This document shows, in pieces, positions 53,587 to 53,625 of a stretch of 53,625 nucleotides of DNA. The notes beneath the pieces are model-generated. The model was not told the origin of the DNA and ran no database searches. It was given only the letters and a program-made list of their open reading frames with translations. The first letter of the stretch is position 1. Each line of letters opens with the position of its first letter. The position numbers and the translations under genes were made by a program. This stretch comes from Betaproteobacteria bacterium Ga0077540 (lineage in GTDB: Bacteria > Pseudomonadota > Gammaproteobacteria > Burkholderiales > Methylophilaceae), in assembly GCA_001464125.1 (NCBI GenBank), contig LNEP01000005.1:1-53625 (forward strand), written 5' to 3'.

Positions 53587-53625
53587 AGCTTGGCGGTGAC
53601 CTACTTTCGCATGCGAAGAGCATAC
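53587..53625 (-). rRNA. rrf: 5S ribosomal RNA, 3' end (partial)
   Basis: The minus strand reads ATGCGAAAGTAGGTCACCGCC then AAGC, the conserved loop E / helix I end of bacterial 5S rRNA (compare ATGCGAGAGTAGG in E. coli). The rest of the rRNA operon lies beyond the right edge. The exact mature end is uncertain by a few bases. Confidence 0.93.

Noticed and set aside
1..53625. CRISPR array
   Set aside because: No regularly spaced identical repeats were seen on reading the window, and no cas genes are present.

Overview
The window looks like a piece of a moderate-GC betaproteobacterial chromosome. The housekeeping gene order (rRNA operon, then rimP-nusA-infB-rbfA-truB-rpsO-pnp), a DksA of enterobacterial/betaproteobacterial type, several infA/csp-type paralogues and an MSHA-like pilus cluster fit Betaproteobacteria. 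A Methylophilaceae-like (Nitrosomonadales) host is my best guess, but that level is inference from recollected gene content and not from a search.

Layout. (1) 1-5535: the right end of a genomic island. It starts with the end of an IS3-family element that has cut an HsdR-like restriction gene, continues with three orphan genes that share an upstream octamer, and ends with a P4-type integrase next to the 3' half of a tRNA with anticodon CAT (an att scar). (2) 5540-10800: a second accessory stretch with an AlpA regulator, a DUF481 outer-membrane protein, an orphan with an internally duplicated domain, a lone GAF protein, a receiver domain without its phosphoacceptor, a cold-shock protein and an IF-1 paralogue. 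It is punctuated by three decayed copies of a tRNA-Phe-like 3' end, two of them still followed by the same terminator, which suggests repeated integrations at one site. (3) 10979-16406: a promoter and five overlapping genes (HAD-UbiA fusion, GtrA, DprE1-like, DprE2-like, GT-C) that look like a complete lipid-linked D-arabinofuranose pathway with its own transferase, in nearly the order of the mycobacterial Rv3789-Rv3792 genes. (4) 16529-18632: a rhodanese-TusA-DsrE2 sulfur relay and a membrane coiled-coil/zinc-ribbon protein. (5) 18701-27362: BFD-like ferredoxin, DUF1398, valS, a GIDE/EF-hand protein with LemA, a domain-swapped photolyase/cryptochrome, NfeD with stomatin, and MoeB. (6) 27363-41063: an MSHA-like type IV pilus machine on the minus strand with a sigma-54 response regulator as first gene, followed at 41231-42280 by a diguanylate cyclase. 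(7) 42500-42856: a tRNA-Pro/Arg/His operon with a clear promoter; folD and dksA run the other way. (8) 44545-53625: the pnp to rimP translation/RNA operon on the minus strand, downstream of the 3' end of a 5S rRNA gene.

How the parts may work together. The pilus ATPase carries an MshEN-type c-di-GMP-binding domain and a c-di-GMP-producing enzyme lies a few genes upstream, so second-messenger control of the pilus is likely. The D-arabinose operon could feed glycosylation of a surface polymer; pilin is one candidate, because D-Araf-modified type IV pilins are known in some Pseudomonas aeruginosa strains. That link is inference.
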